A stretch of 64,000 bases of DNA from positions 354,247 to 418,246 of the forward strand of contig JBAJFG010000583.1 of the NCBI GenBank assembly GCA_037903475.1. The letters run 5' to 3'. Positions within the stretch are counted from its first letter, which is position 1, and each line of letters opens with the position of its first letter. The notes beneath the pieces were generated by a model. The model was not told the DNA's origin. It ran no database searches and saw only the letters and a list, made by a program, of their open reading frames with translations. A program made the translations under genes and the position numbers. Shown in pieces: positions 35,918 through 47,756 of the stretch. The stretch is from Ancylostoma caninum (lineage: Eukaryota > Nematoda > Chromadorea > Rhabditida > Ancylostomatidae).

Positions 35918-36636
35918 TCACCATGAAAAAGGAATGGATAATAAAGCGAAGAGCAGAACAACAACACGGGCGCACTCACCGGCTTGAGCATAAGGCGGCG
36001 ATCTCTCACAATATATTGCCTGATATCCCCCTAAACAAAAAATTCTGCTAGCTGTAGCCAGGGAAAGAATAAAGCCAGCCCAAGGTCGACAAAGGTGGTT
36101 CTCCCGCAGACAAATATACTTGACCGTTGGTGCTACAAACCGTATTCGTTTCACGTCATCGTCATTTAGAAGACAGTTTTCGAGACATAACGTCTTGGAT
36201 GAAATCGATTTCATAAACAAATAACAGCCGCCAGCCCTCAACCGATCACATAAATATGTTACAGATACACTCACTTCTAGGTACCGATAACTCCAAAGAT
36301 TGTTCAAAACTTGTATAGCGGCGGGCCTGTTTCCGATGATCTCCAAGTCCATCTCTACGTATTCCGTACCCGTCGCACACGCACAATTCTGTAGATCATA
36401 TACAATTGGTCTAATTACCTCATGTGCACTGCACGCGATTGCAGCTCGGCGTTGTTTGTTGCAAGAAGACAAACGGCAAAGAGAAATCCCGAAAGTCTGC
36501 GAATGTCCGACGTTCTGCCACCGCGAGAGCCGCATGAACAAACTATTAGAGAAATAAGAAAGAATGAAAACGCGAGAAATTGTGTACCATTCGAAGAGGA
36601 AGCCGAGAAATGCAGATTATAGGCACAAATACCCAA
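35918..36636 (-). CDS. Candidate secreted leucine-rich protein, partial
   Basis: A 207-codon open stretch (36541-35918) and an overlapping frame (36636-36415) suggest a spliced gene. The upstream frame holds a signal-peptide-like segment (RRLSGFLFAVCLLATNN). The downstream frame reads like a cysteine-capped LRR protein: NCACATGTEYVEMDL, then LNNLWSYRYLE. After a probable 79-bp intron (GTGAGT donor) it continues TLCLENCLLNDDDVKRI and VKYICLRENHLC. Joining the signal exon to the first part needs either a weak GTGCAC donor or a very short intron, so the model is not settled. The 3' exons were not found. The family is not identified. Confidence 0.35.
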
Positions 36637-36664
36637 CTACCGACGTTTTCTAAACAGACTATGG

Positions 36665-36899
36665 GGCAATTCATACTAGATGCGTGTGTCTGACGCTCGC
36701 ATTCATTTGCGAAGGATTTTCCATGTAGACCGGTCGATGCGGGATGCACATGCTCAATGAAGTTAAGGTTCGCAGCTTATACACCCGCATTTACGCCGCG
36801 AGGCCGTAAATGAGTGCGTATGAGCCGTATGTGACTCGCCCTATCCTTCACTGTTTAGACATGCGCGCGTCAAACGCACGCATCTAAAATAAATTGCTC
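36665..36899. mobile_element. Small TIR element, about 235 bp
   Basis: The ends are diverged inverted repeats (ggcaattcatactagatgcg on the left, with a matching complement ending near 36899). Inside are motifs shared with 37648-37897, such as the accggtc.a.gcg block. There is no ORF and no clear target duplication. Confidence 0.55.
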
Positions 36900-36962
36900 T
36901 TATACCATACTTATATCAACATATCAACATAAGAGCAATTTCGAAAGTAGTTTGAATGAGAC

Positions 36963-37130
36963 AGATGCGATTGCGACGATAGCTTCGCTGCGGGACCTAG
37001 GATCCTGCGATTGGGGGGCGATGAGTGCAGCAATTGCTGCACTCGTCGCCTCCTCATCGCAGGATTTGCTGCTCGCAGCAGGACGAACGCAGGCATTGCT
37101 GCCGTGGCAGCAATGCTTGCGTTCGTCTTC
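36963..37130. repeat. Two adjacent strong palindromes
   Basis: First: an outer ATCCTGCGAT/ATCGCAGGAT pair encloses gcgatgagtgcagcaattgc and its mirror (37018-37049), with one mismatch and no loop. Second: gacgaacgca.gcattgctgc at about 37082 pairs with its complement ending near 37127 (arms about 22 bp, 2-bp loop). They share GC-rich gcagcaatg content. Confidence 0.8.
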
Positions 37131-37647
37131 CTGTGGGCGTAGCCTAGCAGGTCATGCTGCGTTTCTCTTGCTCAGTTATCGGAGTTATTACGGATGACTC
37201 CAACAAGGCTTCTGGATGACACATCGGAAAGGGCAAAAAAGGGCATAGCACCGACGAACATTAGCGAACATCGGGAAACATAATAATGCGCTCATGGCAG
37301 ACACATGCAACAATTCGGAGTGCTAATAGGTTCATCCGTGAACGTTAGTGAACACAACCAGCATGCCTTGGGATGTGTTCACTTCCTTTCTCATCTTGAC
37401 TACTAGATGTATTCAGTTCTATTTGTTAAAAGACGTTGGGTTCGCCATGGAAGCAAAATCGGCAGCTGTAGACGCCGCGCTCGGTCATAAGAGGCCGGAA
37501 CTACAATCTTTCGCTTTATTGGCTGGGTTTCCCACTTCGTCCGCCCTTAGCAAGGATTTTGAACGCTGTATCACACTGTGGTCATTCTTTGTTCCTTCTT
37601 CAGTGTTTTCATCTACCAGTAGTCGTATACATGTGATCCGTCCAAAC

Positions 37648-37897
37648 GGCAATTTATACTAGAAGCATGTGTCAGTCGCGCATCAGCCGCACGCATCCAC
37701 TTACGAGCGATTTAAAAAAAAACCGGTCAACGCGACACGCGCACACTCGATGGAAATGTTGTACGATCTGCGCGAGGCAGCAAACATATGAGCCTCATCT
37801 GCGACTGATTTTGAGCTGCGTCAAAGCTGCGACTGGGCCCATTCTTCATTACATAGACGCACTCTCGTCTAACGCGCCCTTCAAGTATAAACAGCTC
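37648..37897. mobile_element. Small TIR element, relative of 36665-36899
   Basis: It begins ggcaatttatactagaagca and ends with an imperfect inverted copy near 37897. It shares the 5' half and accggtcaacgcga-type motif with the element 1 kb to the left. It is non-coding. Confidence 0.5.
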
Positions 37898-38589
37898 TAA
37901 AGACGCTATATTTGCCGGCGGCGCGGAAGAGAGAAGGGGAAGGAGGTTTTTGCGTTTACTAAAAGCCTGTTCCAATTAGGTTTTCATAGTGCCTTTAGAG
38001 CTTTTCATGTTTGCGAGAGATTGTGGAGCCAGTTACAGATTCGACGATTACATTAATCTGCTCTTAGCAATCACCGCAAAATATGGAGACGCGGAAAGTG
38101 GAAAGAGCAGAAGTCTCACCTTAATGATTATTAAAAAAAATCGCTCTTTTTCAGTACGACAAAATGGCCGCAAAACTAAGAACAGTTGCTACTTGGAAAG
38201 AATTATTTTCTTTCTCCCCATCTTCCATTCTTTGACTTTTGGAAGAAGTTGAAACTCCTTTCGAAGAGGAGGGTTATTCACTACCTAATTTTTTGCCCAG
38301 TACCTCTGCCGACACCACCATAGGTGTAATGCTCGCTGTGGTGGAAACTTCTTGGATCGCAAACGACCTTGTCCCTTCATTATTTAAATGTGGGATGACT
38401 CTCTCACCAGCACCTCTTAGCGTGCTGGATTCGTTTCCTTAAAGCTAACTCGTTGGGCTCTCGATAACTCCTCAGCATTTATTGTAGGAAATTAGACAAA
38501 TCAATTATTGTGCCGATTAAACTCATAGAAGTAAATGGATGTGAGATAAAGTTTTTCCTACCTTTATATAGACATCACACGAAGTTTAG

Positions 38590-38710
38590 GGGTGTGGAGC
38601 GTTATACCTGGACTGGGCGGTGCTGACGGGAATGCGACTGGTTGATTGGGTGAACTGACCAGTCGCAGAGCTTGGCCACGCCCTCCTTACAGGTATAACG
38701 CTCCCCACCC
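38590..38710. mobile_element. MULE-like MITE, 121 b, 9-bp target duplication
   Basis: The inverted ends start GGGTG(T/G)GGAGCGTTATACC. They are flanked by identical GAAGTTTAG at 38581-38589 and 38711-38719. TIR start and duplication length resemble the MITE at 30291-30501. Confidence 0.85.
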
Positions 38711-39176
38711 GAAGTTTAGTTATGAAGGTTAATTATGTCCGTTGTGAATCAATCAATCAATCAATCAAAAAAGTTTGCCATCCGTGAGATAATATTGCTA
38801 AATATTCACGGAATTCTGCTTTCACATGCGTTGGCACGTAGCCATGCTCTGCTTTGCAGCCATGACAAGGCTGCCTCAGCTGTCGTGCACGCATAGCTGC
38901 AGCATGATTCAGCATCTCTAGCGGCACCTACTCGTTGGTGTACAGTGTAGGCATATGCATATACCTCTTGACTAGGTTTTGTTATGGGATTCATACGAAC
39001 ATTTCTATACGTAGCGCATAATTCTGCAGAGGCGACTATGCCGTGCACCCTTCTATCTGCTTACATTCTTATTTACAGGTTTCAAGCTCCACTCCATAAG
39101 GGAGCTGTTCCCCATGTCCAAAACAACTTGATTTTATCTCGGTGCCGGTGACTGTTTCCATGTCACCCGTGAAGTC

Positions 39177-42100
39177 ATGATCGTACGTCTCGATCCTTGC
39201 GGCTTGGTGTGCGTTCTAATGATCTATGGTTGTGTCGTTTATGCGGACTATGTAGTTACAATATGGATGGTTATGCCTGTATTCGGAGAGTCGTAAGTTA
39301 TTTTAATTTACGTTTTGGTTTCGCGTTTGACCTGAAATTCTTACCTACGAAACCAACCAGCGACAGACGGCTGCCACCCTATCTTATCTCTAAGGACATC
39401 ATTTGCATTCTTGCTTCCTTAGAAGGATTTCAGAGCTTTTGTTTCAACATTGAATCTGTTTCTACAGCGACCTACATTTTACGCGGAAGAGAAAAGCCCG
39501 CATAGACTTGTTTTGCTCTCCTCCATGCAATAATATGTTCAAAGAAGCGAAAGTCAGCGGTCTCTTGGACCAGAAGTTCTGTTAATTGGTAAAGAGGCTT
39601 TCACGTTTTCCATCTCTGCTGCTGAATCAGAGAATCAGAAAAAAAAAAAACGCCGTAACAAAGGTATACTGCTTAAGGAAGTCATGACTCACTGCGTTAT
39701 GCGAGTGTGAGTTGCATTGAAAATATCACTTGCCCGAAACTGTAAGCAATGCAACTATATTGCGGAGGGGGGGGGGCGAATATTCCTTTTCTTTGTTTTT
39801 CAAGTTTCATCCGTTATTTCACATAAAAAGTTGTTTTCAGCATCTGGGGAGCACTTCACATTGCTTTTTTCAACACTGTTTTTCAAGTTTCATCCGTTAT
39901 TTCACATAAAAAGTTGTTTTCAGCATCTGGGGAGCACTTCACATTGCTTTTTTCAACACGCTTATCTTCATGACTCTATTCTCCCATGCCCGAACGATGC
40001 TGACTGATCCAGGAGTGGTCCCTATTTTGAAAAATGGGTTAGTTTGCTTTGATGCTTCATACCTCGAAGCAAAAACCGATTTTGCTTTGACATTTACGTC
40101 TCCATAATAGGCAATATACATGTAGTTTCATCTGTATATATAAAAGTGAAAGTTTGTTTGTGTGTTTGTGTGTTCCGAATAGAAATCGCGGAGGATGAAC
40201 CGATCGGGACCAAATTTTGCATGTAGGTTCTTTGGGGGCCGGCGGAGGTTATAGGCTACTTTTCACTCGAGACTATCGTCTGGCCTATCGGTTATATCGA
40301 TTTTATTGATTTTTCACTCTTCTTGACCAGGGACCAGCGAGAACATGCCTACTTAAGTACCTCAATGGGTACTATTGTACTTGGGCGGCCCCACTATCGA
40401 GCCCAAACTCAAAATCATGGATTCCTCTGAAAACATGCATACGGGGGTAATCCGATGTGCTGATCACGAATATCATATTCATTTCGTATGATAGTATCGA
40501 TATTATTGATATATTGATTTCATCGATGTTTTCCCAAGTATGAACCTCCTCCCGGATCTCTCTGAAAACTTGCATGCTGGGGTTTCTGAAGGTGCTGGTT
40601 ACAAATATGATGAAGATTTCGCAAGAAAAGGTCGACCTGTTGGGAAAACTCTAGTAAAGTCGGCGATTACATCACCCTATATATAAAAATCTGGAGAAAA
40701 CCAACGAAATCGAGACCATGATGCAAAACGGGTATTATATTCGTGATCAGCAACTTCAAAAACCTGTAAATGCATATTTTCAGAGAGGTTTGAGATACGA
40801 GTCGAACCTGGGAAAAATCGATAAAATCAATAAAATCGATACCACCATGCGAAATGAATATGATATTCGTGATCAGCACATTCAATTACCCCTGTACAAG
40901 TTTTCAGAGGAATTCATGGTTTTGAGTTTGGGCTCGATAGTGGGGCCGCTCAAGTACAATAGTACCCCTCAATGCGCTGAACACGAATATGACAACCATT
41001 TTGCGCCAATTTATCGATTTATTGATTTTATTGATTTTTCGCTCTTCTTGACCAGGGACTAGCGAGAACATGCCTACTGGGGTACCTCAATGCGCTGAAC
41101 ACGAATATGACAACCATTTCGCGCCAATTCATCGATTTATTGTATTTATTGATTTTTCGCTATTCTTGATCATGGGGTGGTAAAGGCATGTCTACTGGGG
41201 TACCTCAATGCGCTGAACACGAATACGACAACTATTTTGCGCGAGACATTGATTTATTGATTTTATTGATTTTTCGCCCTTCTTGACCAGGGACTAGCGA
41301 GAACATGCCTACTGGGGTACATCAAGGCGCTGAACACGAATATGGCAACCATTTCGCGCCAATTCATCGATTTATTGATTTTATTGATTTTTCGCTATTC
41401 TTGATCATGGGGTGGTAAAGGCATGTCTACTGGGGTTTCTCAACACGCTGAATAAGAATGACAACCATTTTGCACGAAATATTGATTTATTGATTTTATC
41501 GATTTTTCCCCATTTTCGCTCGGGGACGGACAAAGACATGTCTTCTTGGGTTTTTCAATACGCTGAATAGGAATATGACAAACATTTTGCATGAAATATC
41601 GGTTTTTCGATTTTATTGATTTTTGGCTCTTCCGCCCGATGAAGCGGTGAAGACATCTCTCCTGGGGTACCTCGATATGCTGAGTATGAATATGACAACC
41701 ACTTTGTACGAATACGTCGATTCAATGTCACCGAAATAGCTTCGCTAACTTTTCGCCCACAAGTCGATGGGAAAGAGTCACTTGGGCTTCGCTAACATGC
41801 TGATCACCAAAATTATGGAGATTTTAATGAATTTGTCGATGATAGTGATTGGCCTCAGCAGTGTGATGTAGCCAAGGTAATAAAACACCCGAGCGAAGCC
41901 GGGTACTGCAGCTAGTATCTATATGATTTCATGTCTAGATCCAGGCAACAACTTTAATGGGGGCTAGAAGTACTACAAACATGGTCGTTCGTATCTGTCG
42001 AAATAGTTCTGGATTTCATGAAATTTTCTAGGAGTTGACACTAAAATTTGTTAACCCATACTGTTCATTTGTCACATTTCAATAAACCTTAAGCTTTAAA

Positions 42101-45100
42101 GACAGTGTCTCACCTCATATTGGGTATCGAGATATCCACAGATTCAGGTGCAGCTCGAGGCGCTGATTCCAATGATGTGCTTGATGGCAGAGAAGACCCT
42201 CAAAACCCCTACTTTTAAGGCAAAATTAGGTACAGGAGCTAGATAGGAATAGGCTGTACAAGCAGGTTTTATTGTCCTGCGATTCTCCGACAATAATTAT
42301 ATGCTCGTTATGCATGCAATGGCCTTAGCGCTTTTGAAAAACGCTATCGGCAATCTATGTACAGGGTGCGCCATAAGTTCTTCTAGACCACGTTTAGTAA
42401 CGCCACAGCGGCTGCATTCAACGTAATGGGATACCTCTACGCGACACTGAGCCAACTCAATAGCAACTCAAACCACCTATCAGATCAGGAATATGTCGGC
42501 CTTCGCTTCTGTAATAACTCAAGGTTGAGAGAGTAGTGAGCACCTCGCGGCACGATGGTATTTCTTGCATAAATCCTCTCGAAACTTCCATAGCTTTATG
42601 CCACGAGTCCAAAATTATGTATGATATAGCTTTTGAATTGGCTTTAAATCTAGGCTGTAAGCAGCAATTCGTCAGATTCAGGTGGCGCTATAGAAGAGTT
42701 CGTTCTCAGCACGAGATTTCGTTTGCGCATCACTCTAAGAGAGGCACTTGGAATATGAACAGATTCTACCTCCAGCTAAAGCGTCACCTTGGCTCAGTTC
42801 GATTTGATTTGAAAGCAGCAAGGTGTCTTCTCTTCCAATATGCTGTGTGAGTGAAAATCAATGCAGCTTTGATGTTGTGAATCACAAGAAAACAAGAAAA
42901 ATTAGCTCATGCACACCCTTTACTTAAAAACTTTCTGAAATTCTCGGGAAAGAAAGTGAGACGGTCCCGGTTCTTCCGGTGAATTCCTCAATGCCTTCCA
43001 CTTCCACCCCAATGTTTTAGGGAGAAACGACTCGATTTGTTCTAAAGAGTGCCTTCAGTTCGAAGTGGCCATTGTTATACCGTGCCGCGAAGTGCACGCT
43101 AGTCTCTCAACTATGAGTTATTGTAAAAGCAGGTAGCGACATATTCCTGATCTGATAGGTGGTTTGAGTTGCTATTGAGTTGGCTCAGTGTCGCTATAGA
43201 GGTCACCACATTACGTTGAATTCAGCCGCTGTGGCGTTACTAGACATTGTGTGGAAGAAGTTATGGCGCACCCTGTAGCTATAGTGACAGACATGGGACG
43301 TGGAATTGCGGAGCACTGTTTGTATTTGTTCCAGCGTTTTGCAGGTGTCTTAATGCGGTTGTGTATCAAGAGCGAAATAAACCTGAAAGCAACAGAGATC
43401 TGTGTTGTGTTTGAGCAATATGGAATGCAATAGGAGTCATCACCTGCTTGTATGTAATATTTTTTAGAACATTTCACGATAGGAACGCTCAGCTCAATTT
43501 GGTTTCTTCCTCATCTGAAGACGATAGCCCCAGTGATCGTGAAGCTATGATGCTTAGAAGTCGTAGTGGAGCTGCGGTAAATTTGCGACGATATCCTACC
43601 CCACATCCTTTCATCAGCTCCTTTACAGGCAGACTGGACAATGTGTACTCGGTGCGAATCGTTTAGACCTCCCCGCGCTCATCATTGTCGTGTGTGTCGT
43701 CGATGCATTCGCAAAATGGATCATCATTGTATGTTCATATAAGATGATTTTTACTACATCGGATGATTTTTCATTCATGACGGGGAAATGGTTGCCGTTT
43801 TGCATTTATTAGCATTTTGAAGGGATGGTAACTTTACAAAGTGCAAGAAAGGTATTTCTCGAATTGTTCTTAGTTGGAAGTCCATTTTTATGGAGGTTTT
43901 ACAGCACTAACAGCACTACGGCGTATCCTGCTAGTGCAATAATTCTGCCCAAACTAGCAAACCCATGTTTTCCAATAGTTTCCTTGACTGTTGCCAGTCA
44001 TTCCGTAAAACCTTTATTAATTTTTTTTACGAATCTGCTAAATAAGCTTTATGGGCGAACTTAATTCTATCATGGGATTTCATGCAAGAACGTTTCCGGA
44101 ATATCTTGAGTATCACTTTCTTCTGTGAACTTTGATGTTTGTTGGGTTTATCCTAATTACTGCAATTTTTGCAACCATTTCATTCGTTTCCTTATCCTGA
44201 TAACATCAGGAAAACCATTACATCTTACTCTCATTCAAAAAATTTTTTAGGCATATTCATCACGAAGTTCACACCCGTTTTGTCCCTTTTCGTTTCGTTT
44301 TCTTTTCATTTGTTTCAGTATTTTAACGGCTCAGGCCTATTGATCACAACAGATTATGTCTTGCAAAGTGATCGGTGTTTTGCAAGTTCTCCGTCTTGGA
44401 AAATTAAGGTGTGGAAAGACACTTCAGGAACTTCACGATATACTTGAAATGGCTACCGTATAACACACAAAAAGGGAACGGTATTGAAATCCGTAGAAAT
44501 CCAATTTTTCAATCATAGTAGTACACTTCCTGAAACGAGCAACTCGAACATTGACATGGGTTTTCAAAAAAAAAAAAACAAAAAAAAACAAGATGTAAGT
44601 CTAAACTCCACCCAATCGTCCAAGTAGATAAATTGCATGCTCTGTTTGCAGGTCCATGGGTCAACAACTGTGTTGGAGAATTCAATCAAAAGTTCTTCCT
44701 GCAGTTCCTTTTCTATGTAGGATTGTCGAGCACGTACTCAATATTGTAAGTTCTTTTTTATTTGTATTTTATCAAACCTTGGCTGCATTAATAGCTGCAT
44801 GAGAAGGATAACCTTTGTGCGAGTTAATGGCGAATCATCGATTGAAGGATTACTTTATTCAGCGATAGCAAATCAAGTAGTCTACGTGATTTTGAACCAT
44901 TCTTGCAACACTCTTATCTTCGTAACGTGCGACTTATTGTTCATTGTATATACCAGGTTAACAGTGGAGAATTCAATGTTGAGAATTAATTATGTTTTCT
45001 TTTCACTTGTGTGTTCTTCTTTTGTACTTATCGATTGAAGTACTACGGTTTGATTAAGAGTAATGGTCCTTTCCTGGATCTATGACGACGAGTTCGCTTC

Positions 45101-46434
45101 GACAGGGCTGAAGGGACCTTTTGGGGAGAACGCCCACCACGCTAAAGTGTAAGTTCTTGCGGAGATTTGGTAATTCAACGTCTTCTTTGTTGTTTTAGCC
45201 TTCTTCGTTGATTAGGATTAGATTCATTCGTTTCTGTATATTTTTTGTTCATGTGTACGGTTTGTTATTTATAACTACTTCGTTATGCTAGCTTTACAGG
45301 CTACATTCGATCTTCCTTTCCATGGAGAGCGCTTTGTTTGGGATGTTTGTGCTGGCCGTTTCTTGTGACCAGGTATCTGTTCAGTGTATTCCCTACCTTC
45401 GTAGGTTTTAGGGGCAGTTTTCCACCGCATCTCACGAGATCTTTATTGTTTCGTCAAGGGACGCTGATCATGTACGAGTGCTGAAAATCTTTTTTCGGGG
45501 ATGTTGGGATGGGACAGTCAGTGGAATGCAAAATTTCTGCGATTTATGTCCCTGCGAAAGTAAGTGGCAGCTGCATCGGATTCTAAAAATTTCTGTCCCA
45601 ATTCCACCTCATTTGAAAGTAAGGGGATCAGTAGGGGGATTTTTTGGCACTGCTGCAGGAATCGTGTTTATCATTGTGATCAGCGTCTTATTATTACCTT
45701 TTATTGTTTTCTTATAACTGATTTTAGTGACGAAATGCCGCTTTTTTAGCTGAGCGCAATTTTCTCCGAGGAGACAGCCGTGGAAGCTGTGCAAAGGCGC
45801 ACGAGGCAGGCGTATAAGAAAAGCCGTCGTAAGGGTAGAATTGCGCTGCTCAGAGAAGTCTGTGGAGGAGGTAAGCTTGACTTCTCGGAATCTTTTTTTT
45901 TCTTCAGGAATCGCTTCTTCAACCATACTTTCAACTTTGTTAGAGCTAGACCTTGAAGTTGCTCTTTCGTGATTTTGTGGTCAGGTTTGGTGCTATCGAG
46001 CACTTAAGTTCTACAGCTTCTTTCATGGTTTTATTTCATCTGTACTACATGGCCAGCTTTGAATAAAAATCACAGAAATCCATGTTTTTGTGCAGTTGTG
46101 TGTTGGTTCGAGTAGCTAGCTGAATCGTACATGAAGGGCAAATGTGTTTCACTATAGCAAAATTTCCTGGTTTAGATGCGATAGCAAGATATAAGCTACT
46201 GCTTTTAAATAGGTTAATTCCCTGCAGCACATGGTGTTTGCCAGTTCAGTGGTCTTGCTGTGCCCCTAAAGGAAATGCTAAATCTCTAACTTTCATTATT
46301 GTGGGTTGTAACACTTCACTTCTGCTTTCCACTTTTCAGGGCCTCTGTTTTCCTGGTTCTTCCCTTGCTCTTCTCCTCCACTGGATCGGGACATTACTGT
46401 TAGACCAAGGGCGCTGGGTCATTTCGAAGTATGA
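39177..46434 (+). CDS. DHHC palmitoyltransferase, ZDHHC3/7-type
   Basis: This is a zinc-finger S-acyltransferase of Golgi/endomembranes that attaches palmitate to protein cysteines. Exons: 39177-39292, 39924-40037, 43468-43576, 43629-43728, 44652-44745, 45059-45148, 45300-45372, 45750-45870 and 46340-46434. All phases agree, giving 303 aa from the chosen ATG. TM1 is encoded in exon 1 ([18 protein letters not shown]) and TM2 in exon 2, followed by TDPG (66-69). An acidic Ser-rich loop is followed by the Cys-rich domain ([18 protein letters not shown]) and DHHC at 144-147, then [12 protein letters not shown]. Two more membrane segments follow. A TTxE-like TAVE lies at 241-244. The N-terminus is shorter than in relatives, and an upstream exon is likely. 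Intron 2 holds a Helitron and another TIR element. Exon 2 has a duplicated 3' splice site (see 39794-39958). Confidence 0.93.
39794..39958 (+). repeat. 83-bp tandem duplication copying a 3' splice site
   Basis: Two head-to-tail copies with an 83-bp period. Each contains ttgttttcag followed by catctggggagcacttcac. The second copy is the true acceptor and start of DHHC exon 2 (39924); the first gives a decoy acceptor at 39841. Because 83 is not a multiple of three, use of the decoy shifts the frame and soon reaches a stop. Confidence 0.9.
40131..41915 (+). mobile_element. Non-autonomous Helitron, 1.785 kb
   Basis: It begins TCTGTATATATAAAAGTG. It ends with an 18-nt hairpin (ACCCG at 41887-41891 pairs with CGGGT at 41900-41904), 8 further bases and CTAG (41912-41915). 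The flanking bases are A (40130) and T (41916), as expected for insertion between A and T without target duplication. The interior has an inverted repeat (about 40357-40605 against 40725-40975) and seven copies of a roughly 118-bp unit between about 40950 and 41740. No Rep/helicase coding is present. It lies in DHHC intron 2. Confidence 0.88.
40950..41740 (+). repeat. 118-bp tandem repeat, about seven copies
   Basis: Each unit contains gcgctgaacacgaatatgac and an attgattttattgatttttcg block. The gctga landmark occurs near 40976, 41094, 41212, 41329, 41447, 41562 and 41679. Copies become more diverged to the right. It is internal to the Helitron. Confidence 0.85.
42362..43275. mobile_element. 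TIR element with ~140-bp terminal repeats, 914 bp
   Basis: The ends CAGGGTGCGCCATAA are inverted copies flanked by TA (42360-42361 and 43276-43277), fitting the Tc1/mariner superfamily. The inverted similarity runs about 140 bp inward on each side. The interior has a 104-codon plus-strand ORF (42536-42850) with no recognised content. It lies in DHHC intron 2. Confidence 0.8.
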
Positions 46435-47756
46435 TTAATCCATATGGAAGCTTTCATCACCATAATTGAAATTTTTGCTGTTTTCTTAAAGCCTCTATGA
46501 TTTGTGATCTTCGCTCTGCTCGGTTGTTTATGTTTTGCTTCCCTATGTATTGTTCGTAGGTTTTTATTCAGTTTATGCTGCCTTCTCTCAAAAACGCATA
46601 TATTCGGGTAGAGGTCAACCTAATCTATTTCTTAAACTGTCCCAGAACAATCCCTAAGGATTTTCATTGACAACGAATTAGATCTAATCTCTGTTAAACG
46701 TGTTGTATATACATCAGCTAAGGTGCTCGCTGAAAAATCATTTTGGCTACGCTTGTTTTTGTACATTATTGATTATTGAGTGCAAGTTGTTGTGATGGCC
46801 TTTTTTCTCTTGAAATTTTTATATTTACTTCCTACTCATTGGGACCAAAAGCTCATCAAAGTTTTTGTTCTATTCTTTTCTCTCAGAGAGAACTGATAAA
46901 AATCATACAAATCATAGCACTATCAGTCTTTATTTTTTTCTCCTGTCTGACCATAGCCGATTGGTCAACGTGCTACATGTAGTGAAAAAGCGGTCAACTC
47001 AACATTTTGACGAAGATTTGTGTAGGGCGGTAGTTGTGCACTAGTGGTGAGGACACCACGGGATAGGTCCACTGGAGTACGAGGGTTTGTTCGACGTTGA
47101 ATAGTGAGGGAGGCTGTCTGCGACTGGTACACTGATTTGTAGGAGGTATGTCATTGCCAGAGGAAGGACGGGCCAGTTGCTGCGCGGGTGGTGCATCGGC
47201 ACTGAGTCATGGGGAGTATACTATCAGGTTCAAGCATGTGGTGACACTTTCACAAATGTACAGAGGGTTTATGCTCCGCATAACGCATATTTCATAGATC
47301 CCACTTCATGTTGCCGTTATAGCACTTTCAATCACCTTTCCATGCTGCTCATTGCTTACACAGATGCGCACTACTGCGCCTCTGGGTTATTGTGATATGA
47401 TACCGTGCTGCATAAAAACACGGTGCCACTGTTATCTAGGTCCGTTTATAATTGTCAATGCTTGTGAATAGAAGCGCACAATAAAACTGAACCACCGAAC
47501 TGCGACTTCAGCAGTAAATCCCGCAACCAATAGGTCGGGAAACCCGCAGCCAGACTTCGGCAAAGACTTAACTCAAGGCAAGCAGGGCTTCGTAAGCGAT
47601 GAGGTGAGCAAAAGGGACTTTGTACCTGGGACTTGGACCTTGGCTGAATAATCATCCACTTCTTTGGAAATAAGAGCAAAGAAGGGAGATTTAACCTTAG
47701 AATGTTTCTTTCATTAATTCCATTAATTCTGACTGAAGTAAGAGAAAATATTTGTT
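46435..47756. other. Intergenic, nothing recognised
   Basis: This is sequence downstream of the DHHC gene. Only short unrelated ORFs and AT-rich DNA were seen; no repeats or RNA genes. Confidence 0.4.

Noticed and set aside
36415..36622. Plus-strand ORF MCTARDCSS... as a gene
   Set aside because: Antisense to the LRR-like candidate and without motifs or splice sites.
40950..41740. Regular repeat array that might look CRISPR-like
   Set aside because: Units are 118 bp, contiguous and diverging, without spacers, and lie within Helitron ends in a eukaryotic intron.
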